A stretch of DNA of 43,981 nucleotides from DATAMF01 sp964472565. Its GTDB lineage: Bacteria; Chloroflexota; Anaerolineae; Aggregatilineales; Aggregatilineaceae. A model generated the notes under the pieces. It was not told the DNA's origin. It saw only the letters and a program-made list of their open reading frames with translations, and ran no database searches. The position numbers were made by a program, and so were the translations under genes. Shown piece by piece: positions 1 to 8,570 of this stretch (position 1 is the stretch's first letter; each line of letters begins with the position of its first letter). Where the stretch lies: positions 1-43,981 of the forward strand of contig CAYYNB010000032.1 in the NCBI GenBank assembly GCA_964472565.1, given 5' to 3'.

Positions 1-789
1 GAGCTGACCGATGATCGTGACCCAGATCATGACGAAATCACGGAATATAACTGTCCCGATGTTGCAAACTTCGATCAAGCGGATACTGATGGCGACGGTG
101 TTGGGGATGCCTGTGATTTCGTAAGCGATAGAGATAATGATGGGATCGCAGATGAGGCTGATAATTGTCCCGATGTGCCAAACCCTGATCAGACAGACAG
201 CGATGGGGATGGAAGAGGCGACGCCTGTACCGCCACAACGGGAACGGGCGGGGGTGAAACCGTTCTCGATCTGGACCAGGATGGGATTCCAGATGGCAAT
301 GATAATTGTCCGATGGTCGCGAATGCAGATCAAACGGACAGCGATGGGGATGGAGCAGGCGATGCGTGCGATGCGCCACCCGATTCGGATAGTGATGGGA
401 TTCCCGACAGAAGCGATAACTGTTTCCAAACCTTCAACCCGGATCAGGTCGATAGCGATGCCGATGGACAAGGAGATGCCTGTGATCCACCGGCTGATTC
501 AGATGGCGATGGGATACCGGATGTTGTGGATGAATGTCCCAATGATCCGGCAACCAGCGATGGAAATTTAGGCGGGCTGTGTGGGGATACTGACGGTGAT
601 GGCATCAAAAACGAGTCGGATAATTGTCCCTTCACTCCAAATCAGAATCAAGATGACTATGATGAAGACGGGGTGGGCACGGCATGCGACAACTGCCCGA
701 TGGTCGGGAATCCCGACCAAACGGACAGTAATGGCAACGGCGTAGGAGATGCCTGTGAAGGCGGCAACTACACGCCCTCATTCGAATAA
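1..789 (+). CDS. Thrombospondin type-3 repeat protein, C-terminal part (5' end outside window)
   Basis: The frame is open from base 1 to a TAA at 787-789, giving 262 residues of a longer protein. It consists almost wholly of about seven thrombospondin type-3 repeats: aspartate-rich DxDxDG(I/V)xD loops, a D(N/E)CP cysteine motif, then NPDQTDSDGDGxGDAC. Such repeats bind calcium through the Asp side chains and are held by Cys pairs between neighbouring units. The family is usually secreted or displayed on the cell surface, in bacteria often as a stalk or linker next to an adhesion or enzyme domain. Any signal peptide or catalytic domain lies upstream of the window. The short tail after the last repeat (EGGNYTPSFE) has no sorting signal that I recognise. 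The start is missing, so total length and domain partners are unknown. Confidence 0.9.
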   Translation, partial: ELTDDRDPDHDEITEYNCPDVANFDQADTDGDGVGDACDFVSDRDNDGIADEADNCPDVPNPDQTDSDGDGRGDACTATTGTGGGETVLDLDQDGIPDGNDNCPMVANADQTDSDGDGAGDACDAPPDSDSDGIPDRSDNCFQTFNPDQVDSDADGQGDACDPPADSDGDGIPDVVDECPNDPATSDGNLGGLCGDTDGDGIKNESDNCPFTPNQNQDDYDEDGVGTACDNCPMVGNPDQTDSNGNGVGDACEGGNYTPSFE

Positions 790-1022
790 GGCTGCGCCAA
801 TATTTTCCTGGACCGGCCTAACATCCCAAAACAATCAGACCTCCCCCCCCCCTTTAACCCCCTTTTTCAGGTCGTTTGAGGGGAAACTCACTGGCTAAGG
901 GGGGGAGATAATGGCAGGAAGTCGTTTTTTTTGTCAAAAACTATTTTTTCCGTGACCTGAAATAGCATTGGGCAGACTGGTAAGATGCGATACTCTTAGA
1001 TATAGAGTAGCACAAAAGTTCC

Positions 1023-1046
1023 AGTCTGTCATGGTCGTGACAGACT
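1023..1046. repeat. Perfect 9-bp inverted repeat (hairpin)
   Basis: AGTCTGTCA at 1023-1031 is the exact reverse complement of TGACAGACT at 1038-1046, with a 6-base loop. No T-run follows on the plus strand, so it is not a standard intrinsic terminator. Its 3' arm runs into the 13-bp tandem repeat. Confidence 0.6.
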
Positions 1047-1094
1047 AACTTCGATGACTAACTCCGATGGCTAACTTGAATGACTAACTTGAAT
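1043..1094. repeat. Tandem repeat, four imperfect 13-bp units
   Basis: Units are at 1043-1055, 1056-1068, 1069-1081 and 1082-1094 with consensus GACTAACTTSRAT; they differ at only one to three positions from each other. Thirteen bases is not a multiple of three and no gene covers it, so this is non-coding tandem DNA. Confidence 0.75.
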
Positions 1095-1100
1095 GGTGAT

Positions 1101-1135
1101 CAAGCCACCCCAGGAAAACACACGGGGGTGGCTTG
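1101..1135 (-). terminator. Stem-loop after the binding-protein gene
   Basis: CAAGCCACCCC (1101-1111) pairs perfectly with GGGGTGGCTTG (1125-1135), an 11-bp GC-rich stem with a 13-base loop. It sits four bases beyond the stop of the minus-strand gene ending at 1140. There is no T-run on the minus strand, so it may act as a weak terminator or as a 3'-end stabilising hairpin. Confidence 0.5.
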
Positions 1136-1139
1136 CGGC

Positions 1140-2132
1140 TTAATTGCGGCAGTTCACACCGGGGCGGCAGCGGAAGGCGGCCAATGTATCGAGATTCACG
1201 ACCGCCAAATCAACCGTTATATTGGCTTCGACCTCTTCCCCGGACAAGTAGGCGGCAGAAGTCTGGACGCCTAATTCACCCAGCGTCCACGCATCGGGGG
1301 TGACAAAAGCGGTTATAAAGCGGCCCTGTTGGATGGCGGCAATCGCGTCTTCGGTGGCACCAAAACCGACAAATGTAAGGCCACCCTTGCGGGCGCTAAT
1401 CGAGGCTTCTAAAGCTGCCAATGTCGAGGATTCATCATAGCCCAAAACTCCAACAACCTCTTCTTCACGAAGCAGATCACTGAACAGGGTGACAATGGTT
1501 TCGCGATCCATCCCCGCTACTACCAGGGGCAAAATCGTGGTATCGGAGCAGTTTTCGGCCATGTAGGTGTTAAAACCCGCGCTGCGTTCGCGAGCAGCAA
1601 TAAGGTTGAGCGGTTCCGGTGTATCGGATTCGGACGCTTCAACCGCACCCACTAATTCAACCACTACGCCTGTGTTCTGGATCGCCTCACAAAGAGTCTC
1701 AGCGGCCAGTTCGCCACCCTGGATATTATCGGACGTGAGCGAACTCACCACTTCGATCTCGACATCGGGGGCGCTTTCCAGCAGAGAGCCGAGCAAAAAG
1801 ACCGGAATACCCGCTTCATTCGCGGCCTCAACTGCGGGCAGACTCAGCGCGGGATCAGTTGGACTGAGCAAAATGGCGTCTACCTGCTGCTCGATCAACG
1901 CTTCAATATTGGATAACTCCGTATCGATCTCGTTATCGGATGACAGGACGACCAGTTCAACGTCGAGCGTATCCGCCGCGTTCTGAGCGGCATCGACCAT
2001 ACTTTCATAAAAGGTGCCTGTTTCTGTCGGGAGCGACAATGCAATGGTCAAACGGTCCTCACGGGCAGAAGTGGGAAGACCTCCCGCTAACAGGATCAGC
2101 GTCAACAGCAAAACGATCAGTTTACGACTCAT
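1140..2132 (-). CDS. Periplasmic sugar-type substrate-binding protein (Peripla_BP_4 / RbsB-like)
   Basis: A 330-residue exported solute-binding protein. The proposed start (ATG at 2130-2132) gives a textbook signal peptide: MSRK, a leucine-rich core, then a cut near PTSA. The mature part begins RLTIALSLPTETGTFYESM and continues through AILLSPTDP, the typical N-lobe of ribose-type ABC binding proteins, which capture a sugar or similar small ligand. Upstream starts in the same frame are possible: ATG at 2168 behind a GGAGG, and TTG at 2192, which overlaps the stop of the kinase gene by three bases. Either would lengthen the n-region. No permease or ATPase gene is nearby. Lying directly downstream of a giant sensor kinase on the same strand, it may present a ligand as a sensory partner rather than feed a transporter; that is inference. 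Confidence 0.8.
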   Translation of the reverse strand: MSRKLIVLLLTLILLAGGLPTSAREDRLTIALSLPTETGTFYESMVDAAQNAADTLDVELVVLSSDNEIDTELSNIEALIEQQVDAILLSPTDPALSLPAVEAANEAGIPVFLLGSLLESAPDVEIEVVSSLTSDNIQGGELAAETLCEAIQNTGVVVELVGAVEASESDTPEPLNLIAARERSAGFNTYMAENCSDTTILPLVVAGMDRETIVTLFSDLLREEEVVGVLGYDESSTLAALEASISARKGGLTFVGFGATEDAIAAIQQGRFITAFVTPDAWTLGELGVQTSAAYLSGEEVEANITVDLAVVNLDTLAAFRCRPGVNCRN

Positions 2133-2188
2133 GTGGAAATTCCCCTTATTTGCCTTTCGCTTCATCATAAAGGAGTTCACCTCCTCGA

Positions 2189-5100
2189 TCAACTACCGGC
2201 GGTGTCACATAACGGTTCGACACGATATTGGATGCGCTCGACACAGGTTAAATCACGAACATAACGATTGCCAAACGTCCAGCGGCGTAACTTATCCAGT
2301 TGGAGCGGTTCCACGTCCCACTGGCGCAAGGTCGCATCGGCCAAACCCGAGACGAGGGCTGAGCCGCTGTAGGCAACACTCCATACGGTTCGGTTGGGTT
2401 CAAGCCGGCGAATTTCCTGGCCGTTAGCGCTGTTCCAGATGCGGACGGTGCCATCTTCGGAACCAGAAGCAATCCGGCTGGCGTCGGTGTTGAAGACGGC
2501 CCGCTGGACGGAAGCGGTATGGCCTTCCAAGCGGCGAAGAACGGCACCCGATGATAAATCCCACAGTATGATTGTGGTATCCTGGGAAGCGGAGAGAACC
2601 TGAGTTCCTGTAGGACTGAAAGCTACACTATTGATCGAACCTGTGTGACCTGTAAAACGGCGAACTTCGGTGCCATCTTCCAGATTCCAGAGAATTACAT
2701 TACCCAGATCATCACCGGAAAGCACTAATTTGCCATCAGGGCTGATTGCCACCGCAAAAATGAAGAAGGAATCAGGGTCCTGAAGGGTGAGCAGCGGAGA
2801 ACCGGACGCGACATCCCACAGAATGATCCGGGCATCATCGCCACCGGAAAGCACACGCGTGCCATCGGTATTCAGGACGGCGTTAATCACAATTCCGTCG
2901 TGTCCACCGGAGAAAGACTGAATGGTTTCCCCGGTGGCCGTATCCCACAGCAGTAAGCCGCCCGCCGCATCGCTGGTGAGGGCGCGGGTGCCGTCGGCGC
3001 TGAGATCAACGCTTAAAAGGATGTCCGAATGGCCGTCGAACCGGGTTAACTGCTGGCCGGTTTCGACATCCCAAACGCGCGCGGTGGCATCGAAGGAGCC
3101 AGAGAGTAACCGGGTGCCATCGGCGCTCAGGTCCACACTCACTATTTCATCCGTATGGCCCTTAAAGCGGCGAATTTCGGCCCCATTGGTGATAGTCCAC
3201 AGCCGTAACGTCGCATCGCCAGAGGCAGAAAGCACCTGGTCGCCATCCGCGCTAAAAACAGCCTGGGCTACCGAATCTTCGTGGCCGACAAAACGGCATA
3301 TTTCATCACCGCTGGCGATGTCCCACACGCGAATAGTCCCATCATCGGAACTGGAGAGGATCGAACGTGCATCCGGGCTAAACTGGACACTTTTCACCCA
3401 AACCGTATGACCAGCAAAATTCTGGATTTCGGTTTGAGTCGTCAAATCCCAGAGATGGATACGACTATCAGCCCCACCGGACAAGGCAGACAGTCCATCC
3501 GGGCTGAACGCCACAGCGGTTACTTCGGCAGAATGCGGAAAGGTGAAGAGATTCTCCCCCGTTGCCACATCCCAAAGAAGCATCGTGGCATCATAGGAGC
3601 CGGACAGGATGCGGGTTCCATCCGGGCTGAACGCAACCGAACGTACTTCGTCCGAATGACCTGCAAAGCGGCGAATTTCCTGGCCGGTGGCGATGTCCCA
3701 CAATATGATCAGGCTGTCGCTTGCGCCGGAGATGGCATAACGACTGTCAGGGCTAAAAGCGATGGAACGAATAGCATCCGAATGACCTTCCAAACGGCGG
3801 ATTTCCTGCCCGGTTGTGAGGTCCCAAAGGATGAGGGCCAGATCGTAGCCGCCCGAAAGCGCTAATTTGCCGTCGGGACTGATAGCTACCGCACGAACAT
3901 CATCCGAATGGCCTTCAAAGCGGCGAATTTCCTGAGCAGTTTGGACATCCCACAAAATAACCGCCTGACCATCTCCGCCGGAAAGCGCTGTTAAATTATC
4001 AGGGCTATAAACTACGCCGAAAACTGCGCCGTCGGGCACGCGAAACACACGCTGCGCACCGGGGGAGAACGCGGCACGGGCCAACATATTTTGGGCGGCG
4101 GGTGGGGGATCGGGCAGGTCGTTGGCCTCTAAAGCCAGGGCAATCGACAGATCGTTATTGTGGCTTTGCAACTGAAGTTGAGCACTCGAAACCAGCGCCA
4201 GACTATCGGAAATAAGCGCGTTACGTTCCGCTTTTTCGCGCGCATCTTCAGCGCTGCGGAAATTCAGATAGGCTAAAACAGCCAGGAAGGACGTTAAAAC
4301 AGCGGCGAGCAGGCCCACAATTGCCAGGGCACGCAGACGATTACGCGAGCGTTTCTCCAGCGCTTCTTCACGGGCCTGACGCGCGGCTTCTGCGGCTTCC
4401 TGCTGCTGGCGGCGGGTGATGCTGGCCTGAATATAATCGCGCTCATCCTGGGCCAGCGCAATGTGCCCCTCTTCATTGAGCATCACTTCGAACTGCTGCA
4501 AGCGAGAACCGGCAGCAAGATAACTGGGATCGCAGTTCTGGTTATGCCATTCGTCGGCAGCAGCACGAATACGGCGCTGAAGCCGAATGTCATCACGGCT
4601 GGCGTCGAGCCATTCACGTAAACGGGACCACTCTCGAATCAGTGCTTCATGGGCGATTTCAACCGTCGGGGTGCGGGTTTGCGGATCACGATCAAAGGTG
4701 AGTAAGCGGTATTTGCCGAGCGTATCAAGTACATTGGAAACGATATTTTCACCGGCGACTGACATCAATTCGGCCTGGGAGACACGGCGGCGCGAATCTT
4801 CATTACCCTCCCCCAGCGTCACCAGACGTAAAAACATTTGCTGCATCGCGGATCGAGTTGCGGGGGCGCTGGCCTGATACAGTTCTTCCGCGCGGCGGGC
4901 GAGCGCACCCAGCACCCCGCCGATATGATGGTAGGCATCAACGGTCAGAATATTATCCTGACGGCGCTCAAAAATTTCGGTCAGGGCGTACTGCATAAGG
5001 GGTAAAGCACCAGGTTGCTGGCTCACTTCCGCGATCACGGCGGCGACCAGCCCCGGCTCAACCGCAATGCCCGCGCGTTCGGCTGGCCGGACTATCGCCT

Positions 5101-6658
5101 CTTCCATTTCGCGGGTGTTCATCGGCAGCACAACTTCGCTGTGAGAACGGACTAATTCACCAAAACCGGGATACAACAGCGGGCGATCATAAAAGTCGGC
5201 GCGAAGTGTGACGAGAACACGCAGGCGGCTGTGCGAGGCGGTTACGGCAAGCAAGAGACTCTTCAAAAAATGGGCGCGCGTATCTTCATCATCTACCTGG
5301 GTGAAAATCTCTTCGAACTGATCAATGGTCAGGACTAATTCGCTGGTGTCGTGCGGCAAAATACGTTCGACGGCATGAAGCAAGCCGCGCTCATCATCAC
5401 GCAGCAAACGCTTGATGTCGCCCGGTTGGTTGATCGCAACCGCCAACAGCGCCGCTTCTAATTCCTGAAATGGATCGGCACCCGGCACCATTTGGACCGA
5501 AAACCAGTTTTGTGAACCTGGAAGCAGACCCTGGCGGAGCGCCGGGAGCACCCCCGCCTTCACCACACTCGATTTGCCGCTGCCGCTCGGTCCGATAACG
5601 GCCAAAAAACGGTCTTCACGCAGGCGAGCTAAAAGCTGTTCGACGAGCGCTGTACGGCCAAAAAAGTCACCGGCATCGGCCTCTTCAAATGACTGGAGGC
5701 CCTTATAAGGATTCTGAACTTCCTCGGTAATCAGAATAAGGGTGCCCGGTGTTAAGCTCTTGGTGAAAACAAGAATATCATCGGCTTCGACTGCTGGCGC
5801 GGGCAAGCGCTGAATGGACGGCGCATCTTCGCGCAGGGCCGCACGGCGAAAATCGGTGGCGAAACTCAGGGTGTCGGGGTAACGGTCCGCGGGAAGCTTG
5901 GCCGTAGCGCGCTGAATCACAGCATCGAGGGTCGCGGGAAGATCGGCGCGAAGGGTTTGGAGCAGCGGGACCGGATCATGCAAATGACTTTGAAAAAGTG
6001 GGGTTAACTGCTCGCTGATGAACGGCGGGCGACCTGTCAGCGTTTCGAACAAGACAATACCCAAACTATAGACATCGGTTTGGGGAGAAACCGGCTGGGT
6101 TCGAATCTGTTCGGGGGAAAGATAAAGTGGCGAGCCAGACAATTCATTTTCGTTGTCAGCATCGGCATAATTTTTGGCGGATAAGTCTTTGGCGATTCCA
6201 AAATCGGCTAAATAAGCATTACCCTCTTCATCAAAAAGAATATTGTCGGGTTTCATATCGCGGTGGACGATTCCCCTACGATGTGCAGCCGCCAATGCGG
6301 ATGAAATCTGATCCACCATTTTCACTGCTGCATCGAGAGAAAGCGGGCCGTGACGCAGAACACCCCGCAGATTGCCGCCGCGCAGCAGCCTCATGACCAG
6401 ATAGGCACTATCTGGTTCGCGCCAGTAATCGTATAAGGGCACGATATGGAGGTGTTCCAGACGGGCGATCAACTGGGCTTCATATTCAAAGCGGCGAATA
6501 AAATCGGGATGATTAGCGTATTCGGGCAAGATGATTTTGATCGCGACATCGCGCTTGATAAGGGGCTGGTAAGCCTGATAAACAGCGCCGAAGCCGCCTG
6601 CTCCGATGAGGCTGTGAAGTTCATAACTTTTAACATTTTGACCGCTCAGGTCGTTCAT
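2189..6658 (-). CDS. Ser/Thr protein kinase - nSTAND1 ATPase - 14 x WD40 fusion protein
   Basis: A 1489-residue regulatory protein. Residues about 12-270 are a Hanks-type kinase: Gly loop GAGGFGAV (19-26), Lys41 in VAIK, HRDMKPDN with catalytic Asp134, DFG Asp152. Then comes the nSTAND1 signature NPYKGLQSFEEADAGDFFGR, a Walker A GPSGSGKSS and a Walker B-like LVLTIDQFEEIF. A single membrane helix (AIVGLLAAVLTSFLAVLAYL) and a short helical stretch precede the C-terminal half, which has 14 WD40 units each ending in LWD, VWD or a near variant, enough for two seven-bladed propellers. The tail has two cysteines (LTCVER...EPLC). In STAND proteins ligand binding to the repeats is thought to release the ATPase; here the output would be kinase activity. 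ATG 6656-6658 is chosen because the conserved kinase fold starts just after it; a longer frame reaches 6727. The gene overlaps the possible TTG start of the binding-protein gene. Confidence 0.93.
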   Translation of the reverse strand: MNDLSGQNVKSYELHSLIGAGGFGAVYQAYQPLIKRDVAIKIILPEYANHPDFIRRFEYEAQLIARLEHLHIVPLYDYWREPDSAYLVMRLLRGGNLRGVLRHGPLSLDAAVKMVDQISSALAAAHRRGIVHRDMKPDNILFDEEGNAYLADFGIAKDLSAKNYADADNENELSGSPLYLSPEQIRTQPVSPQTDVYSLGIVLFETLTGRPPFISEQLTPLFQSHLHDPVPLLQTLRADLPATLDAVIQRATAKLPADRYPDTLSFATDFRRAALREDAPSIQRLPAPAVEADDILVFTKSLTPGTLILITEEVQNPYKGLQSFEEADAGDFFGRTALVEQLLARLREDRFLAVIGPSGSGKSSVVKAGVLPALRQGLLPGSQNWFSVQMVPGADPFQELEAALLAVAINQPGDIKRLLRDDERGLLHAVERILPHDTSELVLTIDQFEEIFTQVDDEDTRAHFLKSLLLAVTASHSRLRVLVTLRADFYDRPLLYPGFGELVRSHSEVVLPMNTREMEEAIVRPAERAGIAVEPGLVAAVIAEVSQQPGALPLMQYALTEIFERRQDNILTVDAYHHIGGVLGALARRAEELYQASAPATRSAMQQMFLRLVTLGEGNEDSRRRVSQAELMSVAGENIVSNVLDTLGKYRLLTFDRDPQTRTPTVEIAHEALIREWSRLREWLDASRDDIRLQRRIRAAADEWHNQNCDPSYLAAGSRLQQFEVMLNEEGHIALAQDERDYIQASITRRQQQEAAEAARQAREEALEKRSRNRLRALAIVGLLAAVLTSFLAVLAYLNFRSAEDAREKAERNALISDSLALVSSAQLQLQSHNNDLSIALALEANDLPDPPPAAQNMLARAAFSPGAQRVFRVPDGAVFGVVYSPDNLTALSGGDGQAVILWDVQTAQEIRRFEGHSDDVRAVAISPDGKLALSGGYDLALILWDLTTGQEIRRLEGHSDAIRSIAFSPDSRYAISGASDSLIILWDIATGQEIRRFAGHSDEVRSVAFSPDGTRILSGSYDATMLLWDVATGENLFTFPHSAEVTAVAFSPDGLSALSGGADSRIHLWDLTTQTEIQNFAGHTVWVKSVQFSPDARSILSSSDDGTIRVWDIASGDEICRFVGHEDSVAQAVFSADGDQVLSASGDATLRLWTITNGAEIRRFKGHTDEIVSVDLSADGTRLLSGSFDATARVWDVETGQQLTRFDGHSDILLSVDLSADGTRALTSDAAGGLLLWDTATGETIQSFSGGHDGIVINAVLNTDGTRVLSGGDDARIILWDVASGSPLLTLQDPDSFFIFAVAISPDGKLVLSGDDLGNVILWNLEDGTEVRRFTGHTGSINSVAFSPTGTQVLSASQDTTIILWDLSSGAVLRRLEGHTASVQRAVFNTDASRIASGSEDGTVRIWNSANGQEIRRLEPNRTVWSVAYSGSALVSGLADATLRQWDVEPLQLDKLRRWTFGNRYVRDLTCVERIQYRVEPLCDTAGS

Positions 6659-6875
6659 CGGGTTACACGCCTCATAATATGAAAGATGGCCTAAACAACA
6701 AGTATCTCTAAAACAACACGTCCGCACAAACCCATTTTTTTAGTCGCCAGGAGGGGCAGAAATAAGTTGAAATAAAATTTATCATTTTATTCACTTTAAT
6801 AATACAAATGGTCACGCTTTGGTCACGCTAAACAGTGAAAATAACCCATGTAACGTAAGTATGAGGATCAAAACG
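6659..6875. promoter_or_regulatory. Divergent intergenic region with AT-rich core and spaced direct repeat
   Basis: This region separates the minus-strand kinase gene from the plus-strand oxidase gene. Bases 6760-6810 are strongly AT-rich, unlike the surroundings, as expected for back-to-back promoters. GGTCACGCT occurs at 6810-6818 and again at 6821-6829, an 11-bp period that places both copies on one face of the helix, a common arrangement for a regulator. I could not fix -35/-10 pairs with confidence. GAGGATC at 6863-6869 is a good ribosome site for the ATG at 6876. Confidence 0.5.
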
Positions 6876-8285
6876 ATGACTGCTTTGCCGAACACCCCCC
6901 TCGCACTCGCCGATGTTGAAAATCTGCGGGCCAAGCTCCACGGCTCGGTGATTGTACCCGGAGAGGCGCAATATGATGAGGCACGAAAAGCCTGGAATCT
7001 AGCAGTTGACCAGCATCCAGCCGTAATTGTAACTCCGCACCGCGCACTGGACGTGGTGGAAGCTGTGCGCTTTGCACATGCAGTCGGATTGGGAATTGCG
7101 GTCCAGGCTACCGGGCATGGTGTTTCGCGGCCCGCGGATGGCGCAATGCTCATCATCACAGCAGGGATGACCAACGTGCAGATTGATGCAGAGTCCAAAA
7201 CCGCCTGGGTTGAAGCTGGATCCAAATGGGGTCCGGTATTGGAAAAGGCACAAGCGGTGGGGCTAGCGCCGCTCCTTGGTTCGTCGCCGGATGTGGGTGT
7301 GGTGGGATACACGCTAGGCGGCGGCATGGGTTGGTTGGCGCGCAAATATGGTATGTCGCTGGACAGTGTACGGTCCTTTGAAGTCGTGACGGCGGATGGA
7401 CAGTTGATCCGCGCCAGCGAAACAGAGAATGCGGACCTGTTCTGGGGATTGCGCGGCGGTGGCGGCGCTTTGGGTGTGATCACCGGCGTAGAAATCCAAC
7501 TTTATCCGGTCACGATGGTGTATGGCGGCACCCTGATTTACCCGATTGAACTGGCTGAAGCTGTTTTTAAGCACTTCCGGGATTGGGTTCAGGTGGTGCC
7601 CGATGAGTTCACATCGGCAGTCACGCTGATGAACTTCCCACCCCTGCCTCAAGTGCCGGAATTTCTGCGCGGGAAGTCAGCAGTTATGGTGCGCGGCTGC
7701 TTCTGCGGCCCGGTTGAGCAAGGGGAGGCACTGCTCAAGGAATGGTGGCTGGATTGGAATCCGCCCCTCGTGAATATGTTCCACCCGATGCCCTTCAGCG
7801 AAGTCGCCACGATCAGCAATGATCCAGAAGACCCGATGCCCAGTATGAGCACGAATGCCTGGATACGGGAACTCAGCGACGAAGCCATTGACATCCTCTT
7901 GAAACATGGCATTTCGTATAACGGATCGTCGCCGATCATTTTCACCGAGATCCGGCATGCAGGCGGCGCTATTGCGCGGGTCAGCCAGGATAACAATGCA
8001 TTTGGAAGCCGGGATGCGAGTCTACTGCTTCAGATGCTGGGGATCATTCCAACCGCCGAAGCTGCTCAATTTCTGGAACAGAGGACCAGCCAGGTTAAAC
8101 GCGAGCTGCAACCGTATCTGACAGGGACCGTGTATATGAATTTCCTGGAAGGCGAAGAGAAGTGGCAGCGAACCCAGGACGCCTATTCGCCCGAAACGTA
8201 CCGCCGGTTGCAGGCGATCAAAGCGAAGTATGATCCCCAAAACACATTCCGGTTCAGTTTTAACATTCCGCCGGTAAAAGCATAA
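6876..8285 (+). CDS. FAD-linked oxidoreductase, berberine-bridge-enzyme (BBE) family
   Basis: A 469-residue flavoprotein with the PCMH-type FAD fold. HPAVIVTPHRALDVVEAVRF opens the FAD domain and QATGHGVSRPADG carries His81, which in this family forms the covalent 8-alpha-histidyl-FAD bond. GYTLGGGMGWLARKYG follows, lacking the extra Cys seen in bicovalent members. The C-terminus has the BBE tail (YMNFLEGE, ...RRLQAIKAKYDPQNTFRF). Members oxidise sugars, alcohols or amines with oxygen or another acceptor; the substrate cannot be told from sequence. ATG 6876 is favoured over in-frame ATG 6861 and TTG 6819 because GAGG lies about 9 bases upstream. No signal peptide is seen, so it is probably cytoplasmic. 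It is monocistronic, with its own terminator. Confidence 0.88.
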   Translation: MTALPNTPLALADVENLRAKLHGSVIVPGEAQYDEARKAWNLAVDQHPAVIVTPHRALDVVEAVRFAHAVGLGIAVQATGHGVSRPADGAMLIITAGMTNVQIDAESKTAWVEAGSKWGPVLEKAQAVGLAPLLGSSPDVGVVGYTLGGGMGWLARKYGMSLDSVRSFEVVTADGQLIRASETENADLFWGLRGGGGALGVITGVEIQLYPVTMVYGGTLIYPIELAEAVFKHFRDWVQVVPDEFTSAVTLMNFPPLPQVPEFLRGKSAVMVRGCFCGPVEQGEALLKEWWLDWNPPLVNMFHPMPFSEVATISNDPEDPMPSMSTNAWIRELSDEAIDILLKHGISYNGSSPIIFTEIRHAGGAIARVSQDNNAFGSRDASLLLQMLGIIPTAEAAQFLEQRTSQVKRELQPYLTGTVYMNFLEGEEKWQRTQDAYSPETYRRLQAIKAKYDPQNTFRFSFNIPPVKA

Positions 8286-8300
8286 GTTCAACGAACCCCA

Positions 8301-8333
8301 ATCGCCCTCAAAAAACATGAGGGCGATTTATTT
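8301..8333 (+). terminator. Rho-independent terminator of the oxidase gene
   Basis: ATCGCCCTCA (8301-8310) pairs with TGAGGGCGAT (8318-8327) around an A-rich 7-base loop and is followed by TTATTTG. It lies 15 bases after the oxidase stop and insulates the ilv promoter. Confidence 0.85.
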
Positions 8334-8438
8334 GTGGAGATCGTACCAATGATCCAATGATCTGAGGATTAAGTACTATATCAGATGGAGCCTCAGGCAC
8401 AAACATTCGGCATTTTTAACAAACTTTGTAGAAATGTA

Positions 8439-8468
8439 TTGACATGAAGTTCAGTTCGGGATTATAGT
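8439..8468 (+). promoter_or_regulatory. Sigma-70-type promoter of the ilv-leu operon
   Basis: A perfect -35 TTGACA at 8439-8444 and TATAGT at 8463-8468 are separated by 18 bases (or TTATAG with 17). The expected transcript start is near 8475, about 30 bases before the first leader peptide. It is the best consensus promoter upstream of the operon. The tandem 8-mer CCAATGAT at 8346-8361 lies about 80 bases upstream. Confidence 0.75.
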
Positions 8469-8504
8469 GAACGGCAAGGTCAGATTAATTATAGAAATCA
8501 TCCG

Positions 8505-8567
8505 ATGAAAAACATCAGCTTGAGCCTCCTGTCCCTTATTAGCCTCGTCATTGTAGACGAGGGATAA
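8505..8567 (+). CDS. Leader peptide 1 of the ilv-leu operon (20 aa, Leu/Ile/Val-rich)
   Basis: ATG 8505 to TAA 8565-8567 encodes MKNISLSLLSLISLVIVDEG. Ten of 20 residues are Leu, Ile or Val, concentrated just before the stop. It lies about 30 bases after the predicted transcript start and no strong Shine-Dalgarno is visible. The codon run overlaps a hairpin (CCTCGTC 8543-8549 with GACGAGG 8556-8562). The stop is three bases before GTTGGGAG (8571-8578), the 5' arm of the antiterminator. This is the geometry of classical ilv and leu attenuators: a ribosome that finishes the peptide covers the arm and allows termination, while one stalled on Leu/Ile/Val codons leaves it free. The role is inferred from composition and RNA geometry. 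Confidence 0.8.
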   Translation: MKNISLSLLSLISLVIVDEG

Positions 8568-8570
8568 CGT

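Larger units (their letters stand above)
790..1139. other. Gene-free, repeat-rich spacer between convergent genes
   Basis: The 350 bases hold no convincing gene. Seen directly: a C-rich run at about 842-853 facing a G-rich run at 900-906, which could pair; TTTCAGGTC at 865-873 matched by GACCTGAAA at 953-961; CAGACTGG at 973-980 matched by CCAGTCTG at 1021-1028; a perfect hairpin at 1023-1046; a 4 x 13-bp tandem repeat at 1043-1094; and a hairpin at 1101-1135 beside the stop of the minus-strand binding-protein gene. Because the flanking genes converge, termination structures for both strands are expected here. Confidence 0.6.

Noticed and set aside
1..780. Periodic GATAGCGATGGGGATGG-like repeats near the left edge
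   Set aside because: They encode the thrombospondin type-3 repeats in frame and need no separate DNA-level explanation.
2280..4120. Regularly spaced repeats resembling a CRISPR or satellite array
   Set aside because: The repeats keep a period of about 126 bases in the coding frame and translate to WD40 units; there is no constant repeat with unique spacers.
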